Positions 44,292 to 52,559 of a stretch of DNA of 64,000 nt are shown one piece after another. The notes under the pieces are model-generated. The model did no database searches. It was not told where the DNA came from and saw only the letters and a program-made list of their open reading frames with translations. The DNA comes from WLMZ01 sp038227995 (lineage in GTDB: Bacteria > Actinomycetota > Acidimicrobiia > Acidimicrobiales > Ilumatobacteraceae), in NCBI GenBank assembly GCA_038227995.1, contig JBBRPP010000011.1, forward strand, positions 62,001-126,000, given 5' to 3'. The position numbers were made by a program, and so were the translations under genes. Each line of letters opens with the position of its first letter. Position 1 is the first letter of the stretch.

Positions 44292-44945
44292 ATGTCGTTG
44301 ATCTCGTTTCCCGCATCTCTCGAAACCGGCCGCCCGGTCGACACGCTGCGTTGGGCCGCGGAGCAGTACGGGGTCGATGGTCTGGTCGTCACGGCCAGCT
44401 TCGAGGACTCGGTGCTCGTCCACATGGCGGCCACCGCCGTGCCCGGGATCGAGATCGTCCTGCTCGACACGCAGTACCTCTTCGCCGAGACCAAGTGGCT
44501 GGTCGACGAACTGACGAAGAAGCTCGATCTCAACCTGCGCATCGTTCGCCCGCTCGACGACGTGCATCCCGACAACCTCTGGCAGCGCGACACGACGGCG
44601 TGCTGCAACGTGCGCAAGGTCGAGCCGCTGAACCGTTCGCTCGAAGGTCGCAAGGCATGGGTGACGGGTGTGCGTCGCGTCGATGGGCCGACGCGTGCCA
44701 ATGCTCCAGTGGCCAGCTACGACATCGGCCGCAACATCGTCAAGCTCAACCCGCTCGCCGCGTTCAGCGACGACGACATGGCGGCCTACGTTCATCTCTA
44801 CGGGTTGCCCGCGAATCCGTTGACCGAGCGTGGCTATCCCTCGATCGGATGCTGGCCGTGCACGCGCCCCGTCGCCCCGGGCGAGGACAAGCGCGGCGGA
44901 CGTTGGTCCGGCCAGGACAAGACGGAATGCGGGCTGCACCTGTGA
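44292..44945 (+). CDS. cysH: assimilatory APS reductase (CysH family, 4Fe-4S type)
   Basis: A 217-residue enzyme that reduces adenosine phosphosulfate (or PAPS) to sulfite with thioredoxin. The PP-loop region is TASFEDSVLVHMAA. The iron-sulfur cysteines are in TACCNVRK and GCWPCTRP, indicating the 4Fe-4S form that normally uses APS directly, which fits the absence of cysC here. The catalytic Cys is in KTECGLHL. ATG 44292 has GGAGG five bases upstream. It overlaps cysD by four bases (GTGA). Confidence 0.95.
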   Translation: MSLISFPASLETGRPVDTLRWAAEQYGVDGLVVTASFEDSVLVHMAATAVPGIEIVLLDTQYLFAETKWLVDELTKKLDLNLRIVRPLDDVHPDNLWQRDTTACCNVRKVEPLNRSLEGRKAWVTGVRRVDGPTRANAPVASYDIGRNIVKLNPLAAFSDDDMAAYVHLYGLPANPLTERGYPSIGCWPCTRPVAPGEDKRGGRWSGQDKTECGLHL

Positions 44946-45874
44946 GCGTCGATGCCGCCGTCGGCACCTCCAGCTTCGCCTCGGTGCATCTCGATGCGCT
45001 GACCGACGAGGCGATCACCATCATCCGCGAGGTCGCCGCGGAGTGCGAGAACCCCGTCCTGCTCTTCAGCGGCGGCAAGGACTCGGCTGTTCTGCTGCAC
45101 CTCGCGCTGCTGGCATTCGCTCCGGCCCGTCTGCCCTTCCCGGTGATGCACGTCGACACAGGCCACAACTTCGATGAAGTGATCGCGTATCGCGACGAGT
45201 TCGTGAAAGACAACAACGTCCGTCTCGTGATCGCCAGCGTGCAGGCATCGATCGACAGTGGTCGAGCCGTCGAGGAAACCGGCCCGCGGGCCAGCCGCAA
45301 CCGGCTCCAGTCGGTGACGTTGCTCGACGCGATCGCCGAACACGGTTTCGACGCAGCCTTCGGTGGCGGTCGTCGCGACGAGGACAAGGCGCGCGCCAAG
45401 GAGCGCATCCTCAGCTTCCGCGATCGCCAGGGCCGATGGGATCCGCGTCAGCAACGTCCCGAGCCATGGGGTGTGCTCAACGCGCGCATCCGCAAGGGCG
45501 AGCACCTGCGCGCGTTCCCCCTCAGCAACTGGACCGAACTCGACATCTGGCAGTACATCGCGCTGCACGAGGTTCCGCTGCCGTCGATCTACTACAGCCA
45601 CACCCGCACGGTCATCGAACGCGACGGCATGTTGTTGTCGGTTGGCGGGCCGGTGGTTCCTGAGCCACACGAGACACCGTTCGACGCAGTCGTTCGCTAC
45701 CGCACGGTGGGCGATGCGAGCTGCACCGGCGCCGTCGAGTCCACCGCCACCAACGTGTACGACGTCATCGCCGAAGTCGCTGCGGCGCGGATCACCGAGC
45801 GCGGCGCAACCCGGGCCGACGACGGTTTCAGCGAATCATCCATGGAAGACCGCAAGCGAGAGGGGTACTTCTGA
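44942..45874 (+). CDS. cysD: sulfate adenylyltransferase subunit 2
   Basis: A 310-residue PP-loop enzyme that with CysN makes APS from ATP and sulfate. The PP-loop is LLFSGGKDSAVLLHL; the family segments DTGHNFDEVIAYRDEF, FGGGRRDEDKARAKER and PEPWGVLNARI are all present, and it ends in RKREGYF as is usual for CysD. GTG start inside the cysH stop; its own stop overlaps the cysN start by one base (TGATG), so the operon is tightly coupled. Confidence 0.97.
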   Translation: MSVDAAVGTSSFASVHLDALTDEAITIIREVAAECENPVLLFSGGKDSAVLLHLALLAFAPARLPFPVMHVDTGHNFDEVIAYRDEFVKDNNVRLVIASVQASIDSGRAVEETGPRASRNRLQSVTLLDAIAEHGFDAAFGGGRRDEDKARAKERILSFRDRQGRWDPRQQRPEPWGVLNARIRKGEHLRAFPLSNWTELDIWQYIALHEVPLPSIYYSHTRTVIERDGMLLSVGGPVVPEPHETPFDAVVRYRTVGDASCTGAVESTATNVYDVIAEVAAARITERGATRADDGFSESSMEDRKREGYF

Positions 45875-47184
45875 TGAGCACCGCGACCATCACTGCGCCG
45901 CCGCGCCTGACCGAGACCGCCCAGCGCGGCACGCTGCGCATCGCCACCGCGGGCTCCGTCGACGACGGCAAGAGCACGCTGATCGGCCGGCTGCTGCACG
46001 ACACCAAGACGGTGTTCGAAGATCAACTCGCCGCGGTCGTGAAGGCCAGCCGTCGTTACGGCGATGGCGAGACCAACCTCGCTCTGCTCACCGACGGCTT
46101 GCGGGCCGAGCGCGAGCAGGGCATCACCATCGACGTCGCTCATCGGTACTTCGCAACGCCGCAACGCAGCTTCATCGTCGCCGATACGCCGGGTCACGCG
46201 CAGTACACGCGCAACATGGTGACGGGGGCCTCGACGGCCGACGTCGCGATCGTTCTGGTCGACGCTCGCCACGGCGTGGTCGAGCAGACCCGCCGCCACT
46301 CGTTCATCGCGTCGTTGCTGGGCGTGAAGCTGATCGTCGTGGCCGTCAACAAGATGGACCTCATCGGCTGGGACGAATCCGAGTTCGACTGCATCGCCAA
46401 AGAGGTCGCCGAGTACGTCCAGGCCCTGCCCACGCCCGTGCCGGTTGTCGCGATCCCGATGTCCGCGCTGCTCGGCGACAACGTCGTCGACGCGTCGCAG
46501 AACACGCCGTGGTACGACGGTCCGCCGTTGCTGCAGCTGCTCGAAGAGTTCGATGTCGAAGTCGTCCGCCAGGTCGGCGCGCGGCTGCACGTGCAGCGCG
46601 TCATTCGTCCGCAAGGTGGCGAGTTCGCCGACTTCCGTGGGTACGCGGGCGTGCTCACCGGTGGGCAACTCGCAGTCGGTGATGCCGTGACGGTGTTGCC
46701 CGCGGGCATCCAGAGCACGGTGAAGGCGCTGCATCGCGCGGCCAAGCCCGTCGCGGACGCGCAGGCCGGTCACGCATTGGTCGTCGAGTTGGCGGACAAG
46801 GTCGACGTGTCGCGCGGCGACGTGCTCGTCGCCGTCGCTTCGCCCGAGGCGCCGGCTGTCGTCGAATCGATCGAGGCCGACGTGTGTTGGATGATCGACC
46901 AGCCGATGGTCGTCGGTAGCCGCCTGTGGTTCAAGCACGGCAGCCGTACCGGTCGCGCGGTCGTGACGGCGATCGAGCATCGCTACGATCTCGTGTCGTT
47001 GAACCGCGACGAAGCCACGCAACTCGAACTCAATGACCTCGGGCGAGTGCGCGTGCAGTTGAGCGAGCCGATCGTCGCCGATCGCTACGTCGACAACGCC
47101 GCTGGCGGCCGCCTGATCCTGATCGACGAAGCCACGAACTCGACCGCCGGTGCGGCGATGATCGTGTCGACCGACGTTCGATGA
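45874..47184 (+). CDS. cysN: sulfate adenylyltransferase subunit 1 (GTPase)
   Basis: A 436-residue translation-factor-like GTPase that drives APS synthesis by CysD. The G1 motif is AGSVDDGKSTLIGR, G2 region EREQGITIDVAHRYF, G3 VADTPGHAQYTRNM and G4 VNKMDL, followed by EF-Tu-like beta barrels. There is no fused APS kinase (CysC) domain, consistent with an APS- rather than PAPS-dependent route. GAGAGGGG precedes the ATG. It overlaps cobA by four bases. Confidence 0.97.
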   Translation: MSTATITAPPRLTETAQRGTLRIATAGSVDDGKSTLIGRLLHDTKTVFEDQLAAVVKASRRYGDGETNLALLTDGLRAEREQGITIDVAHRYFATPQRSFIVADTPGHAQYTRNMVTGASTADVAIVLVDARHGVVEQTRRHSFIASLLGVKLIVVAVNKMDLIGWDESEFDCIAKEVAEYVQALPTPVPVVAIPMSALLGDNVVDASQNTPWYDGPPLLQLLEEFDVEVVRQVGARLHVQRVIRPQGGEFADFRGYAGVLTGGQLAVGDAVTVLPAGIQSTVKALHRAAKPVADAQAGHALVVELADKVDVSRGDVLVAVASPEAPAVVESIEADVCWMIDQPMVVGSRLWFKHGSRTGRAVVTAIEHRYDLVSLNRDEATQLELNDLGRVRVQLSEPIVADRYVDNAAGGRLILIDEATNSTAGAAMIVSTDVR

Positions 47185-47951
47185 ACGACGCCCCGCAGGC
47201 TCACGGGTTCGGCCATGTCGCGCTCGTCGGCGGCGGGCCCGGTGACGCTGATCTGTTGACGGTGCGCGCGGCGAGATTGATCGGCGCGGCCGATGTCGTG
47301 ATGTACGACGCGTTGGTGAGTCCAGACGTGCTGGGCCTCGCGTCGCCCGACGCCGAGCTGATCGATGTTGGCAAGCGACCCGGCCGTGGTGTCGCCCAGG
47401 ACGTGACCAACGCGTTGCTCGTCGAACTCGCTCGTGCCGGGAAGCGCGTCGTGCGGCTGAAGGGCGGCGACCCGTTCGTGTTCGGTCGCGGCGGCGAGGA
47501 AGCGATCGCGCTCTCCGCTGCCGGCATCCCGTGCGAGATCGTCCCGGGCATCACGTCGGCGGTGGCGGCACCGGCCGCAGCCGGAATCCCGGTGACGCAT
47601 CGCGGCATGTCCGCCTCGTTCACCGTGGTCACCGGCCATCGTCGTCATGGTGAGGATGTTGTCAACTGGGCCGCACTGGCTCAGGTCGGCGGCACGGTCG
47701 TCGTCCTGATGGGTGTGGCCGAGCGCGGCGTGATCGCGGCTGCCTTGATGGCGGGTGGCATGCCTGCCGACACACCGGTCGCGGCGATTCATCGCGCATC
47801 GACCGTCGACCAGGTTGTGACCCGGTGCCGGCTCGACGCGCTCGGTGACACACTCGTCGAGTCGCCGGCGACGCTGGTGATCGGTGCGGTTGCCGCGCTA
47901 AATGTCGGTGAGGTTGCCGCAGTGGCCACCTACGCTGTCGACCCATGCTGA
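47181..47951 (+). CDS. cobA: uroporphyrinogen-III C-methyltransferase
   Basis: A 256-residue SUMT that methylates uroporphyrinogen III twice with SAM to give precorrin-2, the substrate of the dehydrogenase encoded just across the divergent promoter. The SAM-binding motifs are VALVGGGPGDADLLTVRA and KGGDPFVFGRGGEEA, with PGITSAVAAPAAAGIPVTHR. The placement in the cys operon indicates siroheme synthesis for sulfite reductase rather than cobalamin. It starts inside cysN (ATGA) and its end overlaps cysS by seven bases. Confidence 0.95.
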   Translation: MNDAPQAHGFGHVALVGGGPGDADLLTVRAARLIGAADVVMYDALVSPDVLGLASPDAELIDVGKRPGRGVAQDVTNALLVELARAGKRVVRLKGGDPFVFGRGGEEAIALSAAGIPCEIVPGITSAVAAPAAAGIPVTHRGMSASFTVVTGHRRHGEDVVNWAALAQVGGTVVVLMGVAERGVIAAALMAGGMPADTPVAAIHRASTVDQVVTRCRLDALGDTLVESPATLVIGAVAALNVGEVAAVATYAVDPC

Positions 47952-49327
47952 ACCTGTACGACACGGCGACTCGAACCGTCCGTCCGCTCGCGATGCGCGA
48001 GCCAGGCACCGTGAGCATGTACGTCTGCGGCCCGACGGTGTATGGGCCGCCTCATCTCGGCCACGGGCGGGCAACGCTCGTCTACGACATCCTCCGCCGC
48101 TACCTCGAGTCGACGGGTCTGAACGTGCGTCACGTGTCGAACATCACCGACATCGAGGACAAGATCATCCAGCTCGCCGAGACCGAAGGACGGCCGTGGC
48201 AGGAGATCACCACCCAGTACGAAGCCGTGTGGTGGGAAGCGATGGACGCGATGGGCGTGCTTCGTCCGAAGCAGATCCCGCATGCCACCGAGTACGTCGA
48301 CGGCATGGTCGCGATGATCGGTGAGTTGATCGCCAACGAGTCCGCGTATGTCACCGACGACGGCATCTACATGAACGTTCACTCGGTCGAGAGTTACGGG
48401 CTGCTCGCCCATCAGCGGCTGGAAGACATGCTCAGCGGCGGCGGCGATCGCGAGGTCTTCGGAGCCGAGAACAAGCACGACCCGGCCGACTTCGCACTGT
48501 GGAAGTTCACCAAGCCGGGCGAACCGAGTTGGCCCTCGCCGTGGGGCGACGGCCGTCCCGGGTGGCACAGCGAATGTGTCGTGATGAGCCTCGAACTGCT
48601 CGGCGAGAACTTCGATCTCCACACCGGGGGCGACGATCTGCGCTTCCCCCACCACGAGAACGAGCGGGCGCAGGCGCTGGCGTTGGGCAAGGTGTTCGCC
48701 CATCACTGGATGCATCACGCGTTCGTCGTGGATTCGACGGGGGAGAAACTGTCGAAGAGCCTGGGCAACTTCACCAACTTGATCGACCTGATCGAGACCA
48801 TGGACCCGCGCAGCTACCGGATGCTGTTGCTGCAAAGTCACTACCGGTCGCCGGTGAGCGTGAACCCCGAGACCGTCGGTGCCGCAGAGCGCGCGCTCGC
48901 CGGTCTCGACACGTTCGCCCGTCGAGCATTCGCCGCAGGCGTCGCCGCCGGTGCAGCGGGTGCTGGCGATGTTGTTGATGGATCATTGATTGCCGCGTTC
49001 CGGGAGCGGATGGATGACGACCTCGACACCGCGAGCGCGATGGCGATCGTGTTCGATGCGGCCCGTCGCGGCAATGCCGCGATCGACAGCGGCGATCTCG
49101 TCACCGCTGCCTCACTCGCTGGTTCGGTCGCGGCGATGTGCAACGCCGTCGGCCTGGTGTTGAAGACGGTCGACGATGTGCCGGCCGACGTCCTCGCCAA
49201 GGCCGACGCGCTCGACGCTGCGCGTGCGGCGAAGGACTTCGCCGCGGCCGACGCGATCCGCGCCGAACTGCAAGCCGAGGGCTGGCTGGTCGAGACCACC
49301 AAGTCCGGCACCACCGTCCGCCGCTGA
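47945..49327 (+). CDS. cysS: cysteinyl-tRNA synthetase
   Basis: A 460-residue class I synthetase charging tRNA-Cys. The zinc and HIGH region is MYVCGPTVYGPPHLGHGR, further zinc ligands lie in RPGWHSECVVMS and HHENERAQ, and KMSKS appears as GEKLSKSLGN. Helical anticodon-binding C-terminus. It is the last gene of the sulfate-assimilation operon, overlapping cobA, so cysteine supply and use could be co-ordinated. TACGCT eight bases before the ATG, inside cobA, could give it an independent leaderless promoter. MshC is similar, but the length and C-terminal domain fit CysS. Confidence 0.95.
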   Translation: MLNLYDTATRTVRPLAMREPGTVSMYVCGPTVYGPPHLGHGRATLVYDILRRYLESTGLNVRHVSNITDIEDKIIQLAETEGRPWQEITTQYEAVWWEAMDAMGVLRPKQIPHATEYVDGMVAMIGELIANESAYVTDDGIYMNVHSVESYGLLAHQRLEDMLSGGGDREVFGAENKHDPADFALWKFTKPGEPSWPSPWGDGRPGWHSECVVMSLELLGENFDLHTGGDDLRFPHHENERAQALALGKVFAHHWMHHAFVVDSTGEKLSKSLGNFTNLIDLIETMDPRSYRMLLLQSHYRSPVSVNPETVGAAERALAGLDTFARRAFAAGVAAGAAGAGDVVDGSLIAAFRERMDDDLDTASAMAIVFDAARRGNAAIDSGDLVTAASLAGSVAAMCNAVGLVLKTVDDVPADVLAKADALDAARAAKDFAAADAIRAELQAEGWLVETTKSGTTVRR

Positions 49328-49330
49328 CTC

Positions 49331-49499
49331 GTTCAGCGGGTGACGATGGCCTGCCCGGCGTGCTGCGCTCGCCACTGCGCCGGGTTTGCCTGGCTGAGCC
49401 AGGCGGATGCGGCGCGGTGTTGTCCAGCGAGCGCCGTGCGTCGTCGCGTTGCGGCCGCTGGTGATTGTCGTCGGGTGACGTTCAGCGGGTGACGATGGC
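49331..49499. repeat. 149-bp segment framed by a 20-bp direct repeat
   Basis: GTTCAGCGGGTGACGATGGC occurs at 49331-49350 and again at 49480-49499. The second copy holds the last codons and stop of the secreted-protein gene read on the minus strand (…AIVTR), so the 3' end of that gene has been duplicated. Between the copies lies a 49-bp palindromic repeat. The segment may be an insertion with a target duplication. Confidence 0.65.
49377..49425. repeat. 49-bp palindromic repeat, copy 2
   Basis: It starts GCGCCGGGTTTGCCT like the unit at 471-519, has the same length and matches it at 38 of 49 bases. It contains GCCTGGC (49388-49394) and GCCAGGC (49398-49404) as an inner hairpin and GCGCCG with CGGCGC as outer arms. 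Confidence 0.6.
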
Positions 49500-50348
49500 T
49501 TGGATCTCTTTGATGGTGACGGCTTGCGTGGTGGACGTGTCGTAACTGTCGAGGTCGCCCGTGGTGCCGTTGCTGGATTTCCAGGAGATGTGCCAGGTGA
49601 TGGTGAGCCGGGCGGTGAAGGTGCCGGACGGGTCGATCTCGGACGAATGTCGGTACGTGTACATGCAGTCGGATGGAAGGTCGTCGCCGTATTCGGGGAG
49701 CCAGGGTTTGCCGGGGCCGGAGCACGTGACTGGCTCTGCGTCGGGTTCGCCGGGGGTGAAGGTGAGGGTGGTTGGCGTGGCGGTCGTGGTGGCGGACAGG
49801 ATGCCGGTGGGGGTCGGGATCCATGCGGTGACGCTCTTGCCGGTGTACGCGGCCGGGTCGGTCCAGTACCACATGCCGAGGTTGACGATGCCCTTGCCGG
49901 TGGATGGTGCCGAGCGAACCGCGGGATGTGGGAGTGCCTGTTCGACACGACTCGTCGCAGCCTGCGCGAGCGATTTCGCGGAGAGTGTGGGAACGAGGAT
50001 GATCACTGGTTTGCCGTCGGAACAGATCCTGACGACGATGTGGTAGGTCACTCCGTTGACAACTTTGACGTCGCCGGGCGCAGTCGGGTCGAGCCCGCCG
50101 ATCGATCCCAGTCCGGTCGCCACGAGGTCGCCTGGATACCAGCGGCAGCCGTGCGAGTCGGCTGCGCCTGGCGAGGCCGGCGCCGGGCCGAACTGCGTGG
50201 CGACGATGGCCAAGATGTTGTCGCCGTCGGTTCCCGCTGGCGGTTCGGGAGTAGGACCCGGTGTGAGATAGGCGGCGGCAGATCCGGCGTGAATGACCAG
50301 CGTCAAGCCAAGGGCGACAAATGGGATGGCCCATTTCAGAATCCGCAC
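49482..50348 (-). CDS. secreted protein of unknown function
   Basis: A 288-residue exported protein. The signal peptide is VRILKWAIPFVALGLTLVIHA followed by GSAAA, then a Pro-rich mature start (PGPTPEPPAG). The rest is beta-rich with WY/Trp-rich segments (GMWYWTD, TWHISWKSS) and four or so cysteines that could form disulfides (HGCRWYPG, VRICSDG, TCSGPG, SDCMYTY). No family was recognised. GTG 50348 has GGGAG seven bases upstream and overlaps the upstream lipoprotein gene by 13 bases, so the two are one unit. Confidence 0.75.
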   Translation of the reverse strand: MRILKWAIPFVALGLTLVIHAGSAAAYLTPGPTPEPPAGTDGDNILAIVATQFGPAPASPGAADSHGCRWYPGDLVATGLGSIGGLDPTAPGDVKVVNGVTYHIVVRICSDGKPVIILVPTLSAKSLAQAATSRVEQALPHPAVRSAPSTGKGIVNLGMWYWTDPAAYTGKSVTAWIPTPTGILSATTTATPTTLTFTPGEPDAEPVTCSGPGKPWLPEYGDDLPSDCMYTYRHSSEIDPSGTFTARLTITWHISWKSSNGTTGDLDSYDTSTTQAVTIKEIQAIVTR

Positions 50349-51127
50349 AGATCGCTCCCAAATTTCCGTTCGAGCGTGGTGCCCTGGAAGATCCGCCACG
50401 CGCCGTCGAGGCGACGAAGTTCCCATTGCGCTCGATACGAAACCGATTCTTCGTTGAAGACGGCGTCATCAGACGGGTTTGCTGGGTCGCCAATCTGGAA
50501 GATGACGACAGTGTCGTAGGTGCACGCCGTGATGAACGCGGTATCACCGTTGACCTTGACCGCCTCGATCTGGTCGCGCACAGAACCATGACCCGGGATC
50601 GACCTGAGATTTCCCGAGACATTGGTAGCCAGCGCGGCGTGTGCGTTCGAGTCCATCGGCGAGTTCGAGATGTCGAACGCCGAAAATGAACAGTTCGCCG
50701 GATCAGAGAAGCAGTCGTTGTAGGCGGTTTGGTCGGCGTTGTACTGCGCCGAGACCTCCAGCGCGACGGCGTCGAGGCCGACTGTCGGCGCTACCGGTTC
50801 GAAGGTCGATTCACCGACGGTGGTCGTCTGGGATGTCTCAGTGATAGTTGGTCCGTTTGTCGGCTCGCCGACTGGGATGGTCGTCGACACGAACGGGTGG
50901 GCCGACATCGTGTCGGGTGGGGCCGAGGTGGATGTCGTCACCTCCGCCGTGGTCACCGCCGACGCTGTCACCGCCGTCGTGGTCGGCGGCGCCGTTCTCG
51001 TCGTGTCCCGTGGAAGGTGAAGGTCGTTGCTGGGCGCACTGCTGCACGCGGAGGCCGTCACGGCGAGCGCGGCCAGGGCCGTGAGCCTCGTCGTCAACAT
51101 GCGGGGTCGTCGTCGTTGTCGGTTCAT
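50336..51127 (-). CDS. lipoprotein with NTF2/SnoaL-like C-terminal half
   Basis: A 263-residue lipoprotein: TTRLTALAALAVTASAC is the signal with the lipid Cys, then a long Thr/Ser/Pro-rich linker (about residues 30-105), then a domain of about 145 residues (ALEVSAQYNADQTAYNDCF to FGSDLCGF). The WELRRLDGAWRIFQGTTLER segment near the end resembles the last strands of NTF2/SnoaL-like folds, but this is a weak inference. GGGAG precedes ATG 51127. Longer frames to 51697 overlap the divergent MFS gene. It is cotranscribed with the downstream secreted protein. Confidence 0.78.
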   Translation of the reverse strand: MNRQRRRPRMLTTRLTALAALAVTASACSSAPSNDLHLPRDTTRTAPPTTTAVTASAVTTAEVTTSTSAPPDTMSAHPFVSTTIPVGEPTNGPTITETSQTTTVGESTFEPVAPTVGLDAVALEVSAQYNADQTAYNDCFSDPANCSFSAFDISNSPMDSNAHAALATNVSGNLRSIPGHGSVRDQIEAVKVNGDTAFITACTYDTVVIFQIGDPANPSDDAVFNEESVSYRAQWELRRLDGAWRIFQGTTLERKFGSDLCGF

Positions 51128-51371
51128 CACTGCTCCCAATCTCTGAGTGCTTCGGCGCGACGGAACATGGAATTCGCCGAGACCGAGGTCCCGATGGCTC
51201 CGCTCGCCTCGCGCGCCGTTGGGGTAGATGACGTCGTCGGCCGACACATATGACGGAAAAGTCGCCAAGTTCCGCCTCGAATCGGTGAGACGTATCCGAT
51301 TCGCCCATCTCAGGCGGGCAATCAGGTCACCGCCATCCTGCAGGTGCGATGTTGGGATTGGCGGGCCAAAG

Positions 51372-52559
51372 ATGGCACGCTTGATCACCGTGTCACGTGC
51401 CGCCCCCGCAACCAGGACTCCGCTGCCACGGGGATTCTGGGTCATCTGGACCACGGTGGCTCTCGACCTGGTGGGCTTCGGAATCGTGGCCCCGATCCTG
51501 GGCGTGTACGCCGAGCGTTTTGGTGCCAATGCGTTCACCGTCGGCCTGCTGTTCGCTTCGTATTCGCTGGCGCAATTCGTGTTCTCGCCGATCCTCGGAC
51601 GGCTCAGCGATCGCATCGGGCGCAAGCCGATCATCCTCATCTCGCTGTTCGGCACGGCACTCGGCAGTTTGCTCACGGGCATCGCCGGCGCCGGCATGCT
51701 GTGGCTGCTGTTCGTCGGACGAGTGGTCGATGGTGCATCGGGCGGCAGCGTGTCGACTGCGCAGGCGTCGGTGGCCGATGTCGTCAGCCCCGAGGCTCGC
51801 CCGCACGCGTTCGGGTTGCTCGCGGCGGCCTTCGGTGTCGGCTTCGTCGTTGGCCCTGCACTCGGCGGACTCTCGTCGCTCAGCGGGCCGCACCTGCCGT
51901 TCTACGTCGCTGCCGTGATCGCGTTCGTCAACGCGTGTGTGGCCATCTTCCGTCTTCCCGAGACCCACCCGACGCCGGGTGCCAAGCGAGCTGCTGTGGC
52001 GAAGTCGGTGCATTCGTCGCGCCTATGGCGACTCGTCATCGTGGCGTTCATCGCGATCGCCGCGTTCAGCGGATTCGAGGCAACGTTCGCACTGTTGGCG
52101 AAGAGTCGCTTCCGGCTGACCGAGGGTGGCATCGCCGTGGTCTTCGTCTGCATCGGCGTCGTGCTGGTGCTCGTGCAGGGCGGAGTCGTGCGTCCGATCG
52201 GCAAACGGCTGGGTGTCCGCGGCTCGGTTTCGGCCGGCCTCGTGCTCAACGCGGGCGGCTTGGTGCTGCTCGCGTTTACCCACAGTTGGGGCACGCTTGT
52301 CCCCGCGCTCGCACTGTTGACAGTCGGACAGGGTCTGACTGCGCCAAACTTTACGGCGATGGTCACGGAAGGGCTCGTCCCGCAGCAACGAGGTGAGGCA
52401 CTGGGCTTCCAGCAGAGTGCCGGCGCGCTCGCTCGCGTCGGCGGTCCGGCACTCGCCGGCTTCCTGTTCCGTCATGTCGGCATCCCCGCGCCATATCTCG
52501 TCGCGGCCTCCCTGTGCGGAGTCGGCCTCGTTGTCCTCAACTGGAAGCAGACCGCGTGA
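51372..52559 (+). CDS. MFS transporter (multidrug-efflux type)
   Basis: A 395-residue transporter with twelve hydrophobic helices. Motif A is GRLSDRIGRKPIILIS, and motif C-like GFGIVAPILGVYAERFG and GLLAAAFGVGFVVGPALGG suit the DHA1 drug:proton antiporter group (TetA-like). ATG 51372 was selected; frames to 51228 add a non-conserved N-terminus. It overlaps the following acyltransferase by four bases (GTGA), so the pair is coupled. Preceding region 51128-51371 (244 bp) holds divergent promoters and no recognised gene. Confidence 0.9.
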   Translation: MARLITVSRAAPATRTPLPRGFWVIWTTVALDLVGFGIVAPILGVYAERFGANAFTVGLLFASYSLAQFVFSPILGRLSDRIGRKPIILISLFGTALGSLLTGIAGAGMLWLLFVGRVVDGASGGSVSTAQASVADVVSPEARPHAFGLLAAAFGVGFVVGPALGGLSSLSGPHLPFYVAAVIAFVNACVAIFRLPETHPTPGAKRAAVAKSVHSSRLWRLVIVAFIAIAAFSGFEATFALLAKSRFRLTEGGIAVVFVCIGVVLVLVQGGVVRPIGKRLGVRGSVSAGLVLNAGGLVLLAFTHSWGTLVPALALLTVGQGLTAPNFTAMVTEGLVPQQRGEALGFQQSAGALARVGGPALAGFLFRHVGIPAPYLVAASLCGVGLVVLNWKQTA

